Assembly (NCBI GenBank): GCA_964016985.1
Contig: OZ024837.1
Location: 42,690,018-42,754,017 of the forward strand
DNA length: 64,000 nt
From: Anodontia alba
Lineage: Eukaryota > Mollusca > Bivalvia > Lucinida > Lucinidae
Direction of reading: 5' to 3'
The notes beneath the pieces are model-generated. The model was not told the origin of the DNA. It was given only the letters and a program-made list of their open reading frames with translations, and made no database searches. Shown one piece after another: positions 10,200 through 19,294 of the stretch. A program made the position numbers and the translations under genes. How positions within the stretch are numbered: the first letter of the stretch is position 1; the number at the start of each line of letters is the position of its first letter.

Positions 10200-10335
10200 T
10201 CTTAATCTTTACCAGAAATTAAGGCTTGACCTTTCATGTAAATATTCTCTCCTTAGGAGACAATTTTGTACAAAAATATTGAACTCTATCTTCTTGGTAA
10301 ATAAAAGATAATTTCATCTGCTATTTTTTGTTTCT
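10200..10335. mobile_element. B/C-type fragment
   Basis: CTTGACCTTTCATGTAAATA and CTCCTTAGGAGACAATTTTG are remnants of core 2. No ends survive. Confidence 0.4.
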
Positions 10336-10345
10336 TCTACTCATT

Positions 10346-10530
10346 GACCTTTATCTCTGTTTTCTTTAAATTTTTTTCCAGAAACAAGGCTTTGACATTG
10401 CATGCAAATTGTTTCTTGGGTGACTTTGAATGAAATGTTAAACCATGTTTTCTAGGAAAATCAAACAAAAAAAAAAAAAAAAAAAAAAAAAAATTGTGCT
10501 GAAATTTTTATCTACCATGCTTAGCATTAA
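10346..10530 (-). mobile_element. MITE B with poly(A) run
   Basis: Core 2 is decayed and an A run of about 27 bases (10467-10492) interrupts the right arm. The end CATGCTTAGCATTAA shares its TTAA with the following C. Confidence 0.65.
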
Positions 10531-11019
10531 CTCTTAAAATGCTTTTATCACAACTGCAGCAGACAACATTAAATTTTGCCGGCCTCGATGGCTCAGTTGG
10601 ATGCGCCGTCCGACTGGAGACCAGGAGGTCGCGGGTTCAACCCCCGACAAGGTCGGCAACATTCTTTCATGGAGATTGATCATGAAATATTTTCTACGGT
10701 TTTTCTCTCCCTTCCGCTGATTCAAGAAGGGCAGTTGTCAGTTTCTGGCAAAAGAATGTGCACAATACTGGTTAACCGCTTAGAGGACTTAGCCTGCCCA
10801 GTAAACGTGTGGTTAGGTAAACTGACCGCGCTCAACATGACCCCATTGGGTTGACTGGGCCGTAAAACCTCAACACAAACAAAAACAACATTAAATTTTA
10901 GATTTCTTTGTGTGTATTTTTCAGAGAAAGTAAGGCTTAATAATGCCAAGACTTATTTTCTCTGAAAAAAAAAATAGAATATTGTCTGCTACAACTGTAC
11001 TGAGAGCTTTAAGTATTAA
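10527..11019. mobile_element. MITE C interrupted by SINE S2
   Basis: The left arm TTAACTCTTAAAATGC continues after the SINE with TTTTTCAGAGAAAGTAAGGC and ends GAGCTTTAAGTATTAA. Outer ends and core 2 are recognisable. Confidence 0.75.
10578..10884 (+). mobile_element. SINE S2, full length, 15-bp target duplication
   Basis: Representative of S2. The tRNA-like head has box A GATGGCTCAGTTGGATG and box B CGGGTTCAACCCCCG. The body follows (GATTGATCATGAAATATTTT, AAGAAGGGCAGTTGTCAG, GTGTGGTTAGGTAAACTG, TGGGTTGACTGGGCC) and the tail is CTCAACACAAACAAA. ACAACATTAAATTTT is repeated exactly on both sides (10563-10577 and 10885-10899). A tRNA-like head, about 307 bp and a LINE-type duplication define a SINE. 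Confidence 0.92.
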
Positions 11020-11147
11020 GAGCTAATTCTCATAATACAGCAACTACTTTCTCTTGCCTTTTAGTTAATTGATAGAGAAATTTTGTTTCTTCATTTTTTA
11101 TTTTCTGTAATAACCAAATTATCTGATGTGGAATTGTATTTATTCAG

Positions 11148-11259
11148 GAGCTAAGACATCCTGTCAGATCGTATCGAAGAATCTCAGACTGGTTTATTGA
11201 ATCAGGAAGGATTCCGGCAGCCAGAATCAATACAATTTGCATTGGAAGCAGTTTCCTTG
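11148..11259 (+). other. Possible orphan coding exon
   Basis: An open frame of about 37 codons follows an acceptor-like TTTATTCAG and meets a donor-like TTGGTAGGC. It continues open to a stop at 11274. The peptide begins ELRHPVRSYRRISDW and contains GRIPAARINTIC. The codon mix looks less AT-driven than the surroundings. The order of ISDW, RIP and then a cysteine eight residues on recalls the IL-17 cytokine fold signature weakly, but spacing and further cysteines do not fit, so I assign no function. It may equally be chance. Confidence 0.25.
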
Positions 11260-11505
11260 GTAGGCCAAATGGCTGATACATATTGATATTCGTGCAGTGT
11301 CACTGGAAAAAGGACACTTATGACATAGTTGAACAGTGAAGACCCAGGTCTGCTGGTGTGTCAGTGCAAGCTGGTCATGGATCTTTGCTGTGTACCAAAA
11401 ACTTTCACACTGTCTTGATGATTCTGTTGGAAATCATTCAAAGCATTGATAAGATTCAGATAGACTTGTTAAGTAGAAATATTTGTTAAAACTCTGGGAC
11501 AATTT

Positions 11506-11620
11506 TCTCAATTTCTTCATAAAGTTATATGTTGTGGGTACCCATTAGAAGCGCCTCGCAAAGGCGCTTCTAATGAGTACCCACAACATATGTTTTCATG
11601 GCGAAATAAGAAAGATTATC
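11506..11620. mobile_element. Core-3 hairpin (I), near-perfect
   Basis: ATATGTTGTGGGTACCCATT pairs with AATGAGTACCCACAACATAT around GAAGCGCCTCGCAAAGGCGC. Outer arms TTTCTTCATAAAG and CATGGCGAAATAAGAAA complete the fold. Confidence 0.75.
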
Positions 11621-11655
11621 CTAGAATTATTACCAAAATACTACTCCCTAACAAG

Positions 11656-11797
11656 ACTGATGAGATTGATAATCAAAGTCTTCATTAATGGTTAGTACCA
11701 TATTTACCAAAATTATTCAGATATCAACTGATGAGATTGATAATCAAAGTCTTCATTAATGGTTAGTACCATATTTACCAAAATTATTCAGATATCA
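11656..11797. repeat. Exact 71-bp tandem duplication
   Basis: The unit begins ACTGATGAGATTGATAATC and is repeated without a single difference, so the duplication is young relative to the surrounding repeats. Confidence 0.9.
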
Positions 11798-11804
11798 AAA
11801 CTTA

Positions 11805-11965
11805 TTACCGAACTTTTCCAAACTTTTGAGCCAGTCTATTTCACTACCTGTTGATATGTCTTAAAAATCACAGAATGAGTGGCAAACAGTGTAGACTCTG
11901 ATCAGATGCAACTTTCAAGGTCGAGACAGTTTACTCAGGCTTGTCATTCTGAATACTTAAGATTA
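11805..11965 (+). mobile_element. MITE G, decayed core
   Basis: CACTACCTGTTGATATGTCT and GAGTGGCAAACAGTGTAGAC identify G. The second core arm is mostly gone. Confidence 0.6.
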
Positions 11966-12117
11966 ATTATGCTATAATCTTGCGGTAATATCCTTTTCGC
12001 GTGTCACAGCGCATTTATGTAGAAGTAGTTCAAGTAAACGATTGCTTTCGTGTTTATGATACAACTTTTTTTCCTCTCATGAATAAAGTTAACTGCAATG
12101 TGAGAAATAGTACCTTT

Positions 12118-12337
12118 TGAGATGTGTGCCCAGCAAAGACTCAAATTAGCTTGTGCATTTGCACAGTCTTAACAGAGTCTTCATTGTCCGCATGAAAAAA
12201 CTTTGCATTGTCTATCCAAAACATGCCCAGTGATGATTCTGATCAGACTGTACAAATGTGCAGGCTGATCTGAATCTTTGCTGTTTGCACATGCCCAAAG
12301 GTACGTTTTCTGATGTTGTGACTCAAGTGATTGTTGA
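12118..12337 (+). mobile_element. Repeat R with core 1-like hairpin
   Basis: Shares GTATGCCCAGCAAAGA-like, GATCAGACTGTACA and TGCACATGCCCAAAGGTACG segments with 20985-21486, and in the reverse sense with 55410-55600. It serves here as the uninterrupted version of the R copy that holds an H insertion. Confidence 0.6.
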
Positions 12338-12410
12338 TGTCAAATTAACTTCATTTTGTACAGTTGACTGGTGGATGTCTAATTTCTTAGGTCTAGATAT
12401 TAAAGGGAGT

Positions 12411-12597
12411 GTTCAGTTGGTTGGGTTGGAGTTTTGTTCAGTTGGTTGGGTTGGAGTTTAAGGGCCCAGTCAACAATGTTAAGTTCATTTCCTCTTGAGA
12501 CAATTGCACGAAAAGATAAGGCTGATTCTCTGGGAAAAATAAGAAAAAATATACAAAATCTCATCAGTTGAAATTTACCTAGCATGCGAAGTGTTAA
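12411..12597 (-). mobile_element. S2 tail fragment joined to a partial B
   Basis: GTTCAGTTGGTTGGGTTGGA occurs twice in tandem (12411-12460), followed by GGGCCCAGTCAACA, the complement of the S2 3' end. From 12478 a B half runs to GCATGCGAAGTGTTAA. Confidence 0.55.
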
Positions 12598-12695
12598 TTT
12601 TTATATAAAATGAATAAATGATGAATAAGTGATTTTTTTTTATTTGTTAATTGATTTATTTTTATTAACTATTTACTTTGAAAATACATGTACTG

Positions 12696-12910
12696 CTAAA
12701 CTCTGGTCCTGCTGAGCCCTGATATGCCCTGCCTTTGTAAACAGTGTGGATCCAAATCAGTTGGCTTCTGAAGAAGCCAACTGATCTGGATCTACACTGT
12801 TTGGCATTGAGTATGTGAATTTGTATCAACAATTTGGATCAAGCAATCTGATTGGCTGAAAATAAGAAGTGGGCGTGACATCTTAATTTAGTCAGCATGA
12901 CAAGGGTTAA
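12696..12910 (+). mobile_element. MITE A
   Basis: The left end is mutated (CTAAACTCTGGTCCTGCTGA) and the right end is normal (CATGACAAGGGTTAA). The core hairpin is intact. Confidence 0.8.
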
Positions 12911-12917
12911 TATTTCA

Positions 12918-13092
12918 TCCTATTTACCCTAAACATCGGCACACCTCTACTTTTTACCATACACATCCTAAAATTTGAACAACTCCATTTTACTATCTGT
13001 TAATATGTCTAAAACTGACAAACAATGTAGACCCTGCTGATCTGACTCAACAATGTCTGCCAAGGCCTGTCCCAGTATGTAAGGTATATAAG
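12918..13092 (+). mobile_element. MITE G, decayed
   Basis: TATTTACCCTAAACATCGG, ACTATCTGTTAATATGTC and AGGCCTGTCCCAGTATG mark it. The core arms no longer pair well. Confidence 0.6.
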
Positions 13093-13159
13093 ATTTTCAA
13101 ATTATCTTTAGAGAAGATTTGTTTTAAGGATCAGCTCATCATTAACTAGAATATGAATT

Positions 13160-13640
13160 TCTAACATATTTTTGTCGAGACTGCTTCAGCAAGCAGGAGA
13201 GATATAGGGATCACTTTCCGGTGGTAGTGTTAATATTGGCACCGGCATTAGCATCAACAATGTTAAGTCTGTGCATTTAGCTCCATTTCTCAAACACCGA
13301 GGCTTCTAGGCTAATGAAATGCATACACACATCCACCATGATGCACCCTGCATTAGTGGCTACTGACCTTGACCTTTCACTCTTGGCTGAACAATGATTA
13401 GTCTGTACCTTTAGATCTGTTTCTTGATAACCACTAGCAGTCACGACATAGGCATTCTGTGAATTTCTTGTTCAAAAATGCCTTTCTCAAGTAGTTTAGG
13501 ATGCTTGGCATATTTCTATGCCCCTGCCATTCAAAGAATGGTGGAAAGGGCATATAGTGTTACCCCTGTCCATCTGTCTCTGTCCATGTCAAGCGTTAGC
13601 AATTTGAATTTAAGTTTTTCAGGTTGGGGTATCTATGTCC
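13160..13640. repeat. Mollusc-type low-copy repeats
   Basis: CTGACCTTGACCTTTCACTC and the GGCACCGGCATTAGC stretch resemble repeat X at 37.2 kb. TATGCCCCTGCCATTC and GGGCATATAGTGTTACCCC resemble the O element at 54.6 kb. Boundaries are unclear. Confidence 0.4.
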
Positions 13641-13850
13641 TTTGGACACATTTCTAATTACTTAAAATTCTAAAAGTTTGTCTTGTTTACTAGTGTTACA
13701 GTCAAAAGAAATGTAAAAATATAAATGAAGAAACCCAGAAAATGCCACAATCATAAAGCACATCCTTCCTGAGACACCGAAAGAAGACGAGATGAGGAAC
13801 AAACAATGATAAAACAAATGCCACATAAGAAAACACTGTTGCACTAACAA

Positions 13851-14150
13851 AGAAGAACTCTTACATATACTGAAAGATTGAAAAATCTAAAATTGCCTTG
13901 TTTAGCTCACCACAGAAAATGTGGTGATAAGATCCAGATATTTAAAATAATTAAAAGGATAAAGGCTATCCTTTCTGAGAGATTTTTTAAATTGTGTGAA
14001 TCATCGTCAACCTGTGGTCATAGTCTAAAATTAGAGAAACCGTGATATAGAACAACTATAAGAATACAACACTTCTCTGAAAGAACCATCAATAATTGGA
14101 ACTCTTTTCCCAAACAAGTGATTTCAGCTGAAGACGTGAATGAACCATGA
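13851..14150 (+). pseudogene. LINE ORF2 C-terminal fragment (decayed)
   Basis: In one frame with a single internal stop this encodes TYTERLKNLKLPCLAHHR, then KCGDKIQIFKI, CGHSLKLEKP, stop, FSERTINNWNSFP and a final SAEDVN. This order (Y.ERL..L.LP.L..RR..GD, HSLK, F..R....WN.LP) is the tail shared by many invertebrate non-LTR retrotransposon ORF2 proteins, following the reverse transcriptase. The reverse transcriptase itself is not visible upstream, so the copy is 5' truncated or eroded. LINE clade is not assigned. Such a LINE could have supplied the machinery for S1 and S2, but nothing here links them. Confidence 0.75.
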
Positions 14151-14435
14151 AGTTATGTATATATGTATTAATCAGTCAATTCATATGTTCTTTTGACATA
14201 TTTTCTACAAGCATCATAACATGCCATATCTCACATTGTGTGATAAAATCTCACAGAATTTGACCCATCTGGAAGACAAATCCCATAAGAAATTCAAATC
14301 ACACAGAATTTTCAAACCATTTTAAAAAGATTTTATGAAGAAATAAACATAAATCACACATTGGAGAGGTTTTCACAAGCTTCTTACAGGAAAAATAAAG
14401 ACTTTAGACTATATTGGAGGAGCTCCAAAGTGATG

Positions 14436-14649
14436 TTAACTCTTGTCCTGCTGAACCCGGATATACCCTGCCTTTGCAAACAGTGTAGATCCAGATCAGT
14501 TGGCTTCTGAAGAAGCCAACTGATCTGGATCTGCACTGTTTGCCATTAAGTATGTGAATTTATAGCAACAATCCGGATCAAGTAATCTGATTGGCTGTAA
14601 ATTAGAAGTGGGCATGGCATCTTAACTTATTCAGCAGGACAAGGGTTAA
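14436..14649 (+). mobile_element. MITE A
   Basis: Full-length, TTAACTCTTGTCCTGCTG to AGGACAAGGGTTAA, inserted into an AT-rich stretch rich in ATCTCACAGAATTT that continues on both sides (14250-14360 and 14650-14700). Confidence 0.88.
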
Positions 14650-14883
14650 AGAAAATCTCACAGAATTTTGTCAAATCTCCCTAAAAATTTTGCCTTATCT
14701 CACTGATTTTAGTCCACAGCTTATGGCATATATGTACAAGTTCATAGAAATAAAAATGCAAACCTGTACGTATGCACAGAAAATCACTCAAGAAAGTAAC
14801 AAGACACAGTGACTGAAAGATTTCAACAAGAAGGCAGGCTTAAAAAGGAGTTAAATCAATACAAAATCACTATGATACCCTAG

Positions 14884-15073
14884 TTACCCTTAAATTCTCA
14901 AGCAAAAGTTGCAGCAGACAACATTCTATTTTTTTATTATTATTATTTTTTCAAATAAAATGAGTCGACATTTCATGTGAATATTCACATGAAATGTCAC
15001 CTTTTCTTTGAAAAATAAAACATAAATTTAAAATGTCATCTACTGCAGTTGTGATTGGCACTTTGAGAATTAA
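14884..15073. mobile_element. MITE C
   Basis: TTACCCTTAAATTCTCAAGC to CACTTTGAGAATTAA. Core 2 is GACATTTCATGTGAATATTC with its complement. Confidence 0.75.
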
Positions 15074-15077
15074 GTGT

Positions 15078-15192
15078 TAGGACAGACAGGACTGAGAAAA
15101 CAATGTAAACCCAGATCAGATGCCATACAATATGGCATCTGATCAAGGTCTACAATGTTTACCACTCATCCAGCAGTTTTAGGCACATTAAC
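15078..15192 (-). mobile_element. MITE G, core part
   Basis: ACAATGTAAACCCAGATCAG pairs with CTGATCAAGGTCTACAATG. The arm CACTCATCCAGCAGTTTTAG is the G flank. Confidence 0.65.
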
Positions 15193-15291
15193 TCTTTCAG
15201 CACCAAATTTCAGACTACATTTGTCATCTGCTTTGTTTTTTTGTTTTTTTTTAACAAACTATCATGGTAAGTAAGGTTGAAAGACTGAATG

Positions 15292-15489
15292 TTAACCCTT
15301 GTCCTGCTGAATAAATTAAGATGCCACACCCATTTCCAATTTTCAACCAATCAGATTACTTAATCAAGATTTTTGACATAAATTCAAATACTTAATGGCA
15401 AACAGTGTACATCTGAAGAAGCCAACTGATCTGGATCTACACTGTTTGCAAAGGCAGGACCTATCCGGGTTCAGCAGGACTAGGGTTAA
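15292..15489 (-). mobile_element. MITE A with shortened left core arm
   Basis: Ends are intact (TTAACCCTTGTCCTGCTG and CAGGACTAGGGTTAA). The left core arm jumps from CAAACAGTGTACATC to GAAGAAGCCAACTG, losing about 15 bases of pairing. Confidence 0.8.
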
Positions 15490-15652
15490 AGAGCGAGATC
15501 CTGATGAAATGGCTCATTATGGTCCATCTCATCTAGATCTGCGCTGTTTGCAAAAGCCTGTTATTATCGCGTGTGGCAGTGAAAGAATATACTAATATGG
15601 ACTTTGTCCAGTTTTAGGACAAGTTCGGTTGGGAGTTAAGGGGTCTGAATAA

Positions 15653-15862
15653 TTAAGGCTTAGCACTCTTGGTAAAATTTTCAGCAGACGACATATTAAA
15701 ATAGTTTTCTTATTTTCCCAGAAAACAGGTTTTGACATTTCATGCAAGTTATCTCCATTGGAGACAATTTGCAAGAAATGTCAAATCCTATTCTTGGAAA
15801 AATAAGAAAAAATTCATCAACTTGTCGTCTGCTGAATTAGCCCAGAGAGTGATAATGGTTAT
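15653..15862 (+). mobile_element. MITE B
   Basis: TTAAGGCTTAGCACTCTTGG to CCCAGAGAGTGATAATGG. The core pairs TTATCTCCATTGGAGACAAT. Confidence 0.8.
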
Positions 15863-16224
15863 AGTAAATATTGTACTTTGTACAAACAACATCTTCAAGA
15901 AGGATCATAGCAAGTCGGTAATATAAGTCTGTAAAGTTTGTCTATAACAAAATACACATTAGTATTGGAAAAATAATGAACTGGCGTGCAATTCCTCCCT
16001 TGTCTGAGATTTGGCAAAACTGAAATGATTGTGAATATAAATTCTGATTTTCAGTATAGATCGGTGAATGTTTACTGTTGTGTCAATGTACTTTTATTAT
16101 TGGACTGATCCAAGGTCAAGGTAAAGCAGATAGTCACAGGGAAACCTTTCAACACTCGGTATTTTCCGGTTCATCTGCTCTGCTTGACTGAGACAGTATA
16201 CACTTTGGCTTGCATTTTGAAGTG
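15863..16224. other. Unassigned spacer
   Basis: No repeat family, no palindrome and no coding frame that I recognise. Confidence 0.4.
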
Positions 16225-16310
16225 TTTTGAGTTTAGCTCAATTGGTTACAGGTAGTTTGTTGGAAACACACACAATTGAGAAGTTTCAAGATTGGGAATT
16301 CGACCCTGTT
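16225..16310 (+). mobile_element. tRNA-like SINE head or tRNA pseudogene
   Basis: GTTTAGCTCAATTGGTTAC fits a pol III box A and GGGAATTCGACCCTG a degenerate box B about 60 bases later. It does not match S1 or S2. A 17-base T run follows at 16370. Confidence 0.4.
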
Positions 16311-16510
16311 ATATTAATCACATTTTTTCCTGTTTGTTCGTTTTTTTACTCCTTGTGTGTTCGCTTCTTTTTTTTTTTTTTTTTTGTTGCTATCATTGTT
16401 TGGGTCCCATTTATAATTATGAAAAAACGAGAAAATTCTCTTTAAATATCATTTGTAAAATGTACCAGTCTGCATAAAATACCAAAGCCTATAAAAATGT
16501 ACCATGGAAT

Positions 16511-17068
16511 AAGCAAGACGAATGCTATATTATACATATTGTATCCATATAAATTTTCGTGCAAGCAGGTGGATGTTCCTGAACACGTTCTGTATTTTTT
16601 CCCTGTAAGATTGATTGTTCATTGTCTAACCCATTGTATACTGAATAGACTCTCCCACATGATATATTGGAAGAGTCCAATTTGAGTTTTAGGTACGTTG
16701 GGCTATGAGAGCTACATATTCCTAGAGAAAAAGGACTTCACTATTTGCAAACAGTGGAGACCCTGATCAGACGCTGCATTCTGCAGCGTCTGATCTGGGT
16801 CTGCACTGTTTGCCACACGAGGTTTGCCAGTTACCCTTTTATGGGTCTCCTGACTACAATGGGTTAAACAACAGCACAACAAAACACATGAAAATGATAA
16901 AAAGAAAAAAGCAAGACAAATGCTATATTATACATGTATCCATATTTTCTCATGCAAGCAGGTGGTTCTTCCTGAACATGTTCTCTGTTTTTTTCCCTGT
17001 AAAATTGATTGTTCATTGTCTAAACAATAGAACAACAAAACACATGAAAATGATAAAAAGAAAAAAAA
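16511..17068. repeat. Local duplication of a 160-bp segment, one copy holding MITE D
   Basis: Unit 1 (16511-16629 and 16864-16910) and unit 2 (16911-17068) share GCAAGACRAATGCTATATTA, GATTGATTGTTCATTGTCTA-type sequence and AACACATGAAAATGATAAAA. Unit 1 carries D between GTCTAA and TAAACAAC. Unit 2 reads straight through at 17020-17030 as GTCTAAACAA, an unoccupied site. Confidence 0.85.
16626..16867 (+). mobile_element. MITE D (TTAA group, core 1)
   Basis: Representative of D. It runs CTAACCCATTGTATACTGAA to GACTACAATGGGTTAA. Long asymmetric left arm (CACATGATATATTGGAAGAG), core-1 hairpin GCAAACAGTGGAGACCC with GCAGCGTCTGATC, and a short right arm with CCCTTTTATGGGTCTCC. The empty paralogous site in the neighbouring unit defines both boundaries. 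Confidence 0.9.
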
Positions 17069-17321
17069 ATCAATAAATAAAATGACGTAATGCACTTGCA
17101 GAAAGCCACATCCTGATGAAATGCTTTGAAAAATCTCAACCACATCAACCGAAGATAGCATTGTAGGGCTGTGATGATAAATGACCATACTCATATTGCA
17201 TTCTGTAGGTTTTCTTATATCCTGCCTCAAACTATGTTAACTCGTTGACATGAAATTAAAATTTAATTTTTACAAACATTGTTTTTTACTTGTTATTATT
17301 CCTACGGAAATGATATGGCAA

Positions 17322-18875
17322 GTGAGAGGGAGGCTCTTCCTCAGAGAGGAGGAGGCTGCTAATTCAACAATGATTCTGATTTAACTGCTATTTTATAGTT
17401 TTTAATAGGATTTAGACTTTAATTGTGAGAGGGAGGCACTTCCCTAGACAGTGGTGATGAGGCTGCTAATTCAACATTCTAATGCACTCGCGTATGTAAC
17501 ACGACGTCTGATTGGATAACGTCAAAAAATTGCGATGGTATATTCTGCAATATACTGTCGCAAATCCGACGTCATCACATAACGTCGCTTCTCATTGGCT
17601 GGCATTTGGTTTTACGCAGCTCGAAGCACTTGTCGTTTTGTGCAAATAGTACAATTTTTCAAAAGAAAAAAATGAATAAATGCATTAGAATGGGGATAAC
17701 TGCATCAAATTTGTCATTTGGGTAGGTAAATCGGCGGTTTTACGGTCGCAAATTGCGTTTTACTGCTCCGCTGACGCGTCGCTGTAAAACGAAATTTACG
17801 ACCGTAAAACCGCTGATTTACCTCCCCAAATGCCAAATTTAAAGCAGTTATCCCCTAAATGATTCTAATTTAACTGCTATTTTATAGTTTGTAATAGGAT
17901 TAGACTTTAATTGTGAGAGGGGGGTACTTCTTCAGACACTGGTGAGGAGGCTGCTAATTCAACAATGATTCTAATTTAACTTCTATTTTATAGTTTGTAA
18001 TAGGATTTAGACTTTAATTGTGAGAGGGGGGCACTTCCTCAGACACTGGTGATAAGGCTGCTAATTCAACAATGATTCTAATTTAACTTCTATTTTATAG
18101 TTTGTAATAGGATTTAGACTTTAATTGTGAGAGGGAGGCACTTCTTCAGACACTGGTGATGAGGCTGCTAATTCAACAATGATTCTAATTTAACTTCTAT
18201 TTTATAGTTTGTAATAGGATTTAGACTTTAATTGTGAGAGGGAGGCACTTCCTCAGACACAGGTGAGGAGGCTGCTAATTCAACAATGATTCTGATTTAA
18301 CTGCTATTTTATAGTTTTTAATAGGATTTAGACTTTAATTGTGAAAGGGAGGCACTTCCTCAGACACTGGTGAGGAGGCTGCTAATTCAACAATGATTCT
18401 GATTTAATTGCTATTTTATAGTTTTTAATAGGATTTAGACTTTAATTGTGAGAGGGGACACTTCCTCAGACACTGGTGATGAAGCTGCTAATTCAACAAT
18501 GATTCTGATTTAATTGCTATTTTAGTTTTTAATAGGATGTAGACTTTAATTGTGAGAGGAAGGCACTTCCTCAGACACTGGTGAGGAGACTGCTAATTCA
18601 ACAATGATTCTGTTTTAATTGCTATTTTATAGTTTTTAATAGGATGTAGACTTTAATTCTGAGAGGAAGGCACTTCCTCAGACACTGGTGATGAAGCTGC
18701 TAATTCAACAATGATTCTAATTTAACTGCTATTTTATAGTTTGTAATAGGATTTAGACTTTAATTGTGAGAGGGGAGGCACTTCTTCAGACACTGGTGAT
18801 GAGGCTGCTAATTCAACAATGATTCTAATTTAACTTCTATTTTATAGTTGTAATAGGATTTACACTTTAATTGTA
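17322..18875. repeat. 107-bp satellite array, about 11 units
   Basis: The phrase CTGCTAATTCAACAATGATT recurs at 17951, 18058, 18165, 18272, 18379, 18485, 18590, 18697 and 18805, giving steps of 105-108 bp. Each unit also has TTATAGTTTKTAATAGGATT and a GAGAGGGAGGCACTTCCTCA block. Units alternate between two subtypes (AACTTCTATTTTATAGTTTG versus AATTGCTATTTTATAGTTTT). A different element interrupts it at 17475-17855. Confidence 0.92.
17475..17855. mobile_element. CpG-rich insert of two abutting palindromic parts
   Basis: Part 1 (17475-17691) is bounded by ATTCTAATGCA and TGCATTAGAAT and contains GCAATATACTGTCGCAAATC. Part 2 (17692-17855) is bounded by GGGGATAACTGC and GCAGTTATCCCC and folds through TCGGCGGTTTTACGGTCG and CGACCGTAAAACCGC. 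CpG density is far above everything else in the window. Part 2 resembles a MITE. Part 1 ends with the satellite's own ATTCTAAT. Confidence 0.7.
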
Positions 18876-19152
18876 ATTTTTTGAGCAGGAAAATATATAA
18901 AAAGAAGTAATGAATAAATATTGAAAATCCCAACGAAAAGTATAACACTGTATGAAATATTAATAAAATAAATAGTTCTAAAAATATTGACACAAAGGCA
19001 AATGGTGCCCATACACAATCTTGCTTGTTGGTTTTGACGACTATAAATGTACCCACTACACCAATTTGTCCAGTGATATCAAGATCTTGTATTTGAGATA
19101 TGTTTGCAGCAACATTGCCGAATGCTTCACAAATGTATCCGAAAAAGTCCAA
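18808..19152 (-). CDS. Hypothetical reading frame, hydrophobic C-terminus
   Basis: 114 codons on the minus strand. Bases 19152-18960 encode MDFFGYICEAFGNVAANI and QDLDITGQIGVVGTFIVV, which read like real protein. The next part (WAPFAFVSIFLELFILLIFH and on) could form one or two membrane segments. The last 20 or so codons run into the satellite, so the 3' part cannot be original. An AAATATAG acceptor-like site precedes ILDFFGY, so it could be an internal exon. I do not recognise a family. It may be an old gene fragment or chance. Confidence 0.25.
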   Translation of the reverse strand: MDFFGYICEAFGNVAANISQIQDLDITGQIGVVGTFIVVKTNKQDCVWAPFAFVSIFLELFILLIFHTVLYFSLGFSIFIHYFFLYIFLLKKLQLKCKSYYNYKIEVKLESLLN

Positions 19153-19294
19153 AATGCTATATTTAGTAGGTTTTACATAAATACTGATCTGTGAGGACTC
19201 TTCTAACCTTTGACATGACAGTAAATAGTCATTGATCTATACCTCCACATGCAAACTGAATAGTTAAAGAATACAAACAATATAAATATATATA

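Noticed and set aside
10578..10660. S2 head considered as a tRNA gene
   Set aside because: The head is followed by the conserved SINE body, tail and target duplication, and recurs at dispersed loci.
15395..15595. Frames starting MANSVDPDQ or similar at several loci (for example 15395, 37838, 63591)
   Set aside because: They are translations of core 1 and its flank inside MITEs and recur wherever core 1 occurs.
17322..18875. Regularly spaced repeats considered as CRISPR
   Set aside because: Units are contiguous 107-bp copies with no unique spacers, in a eukaryotic context, with no Cas genes.
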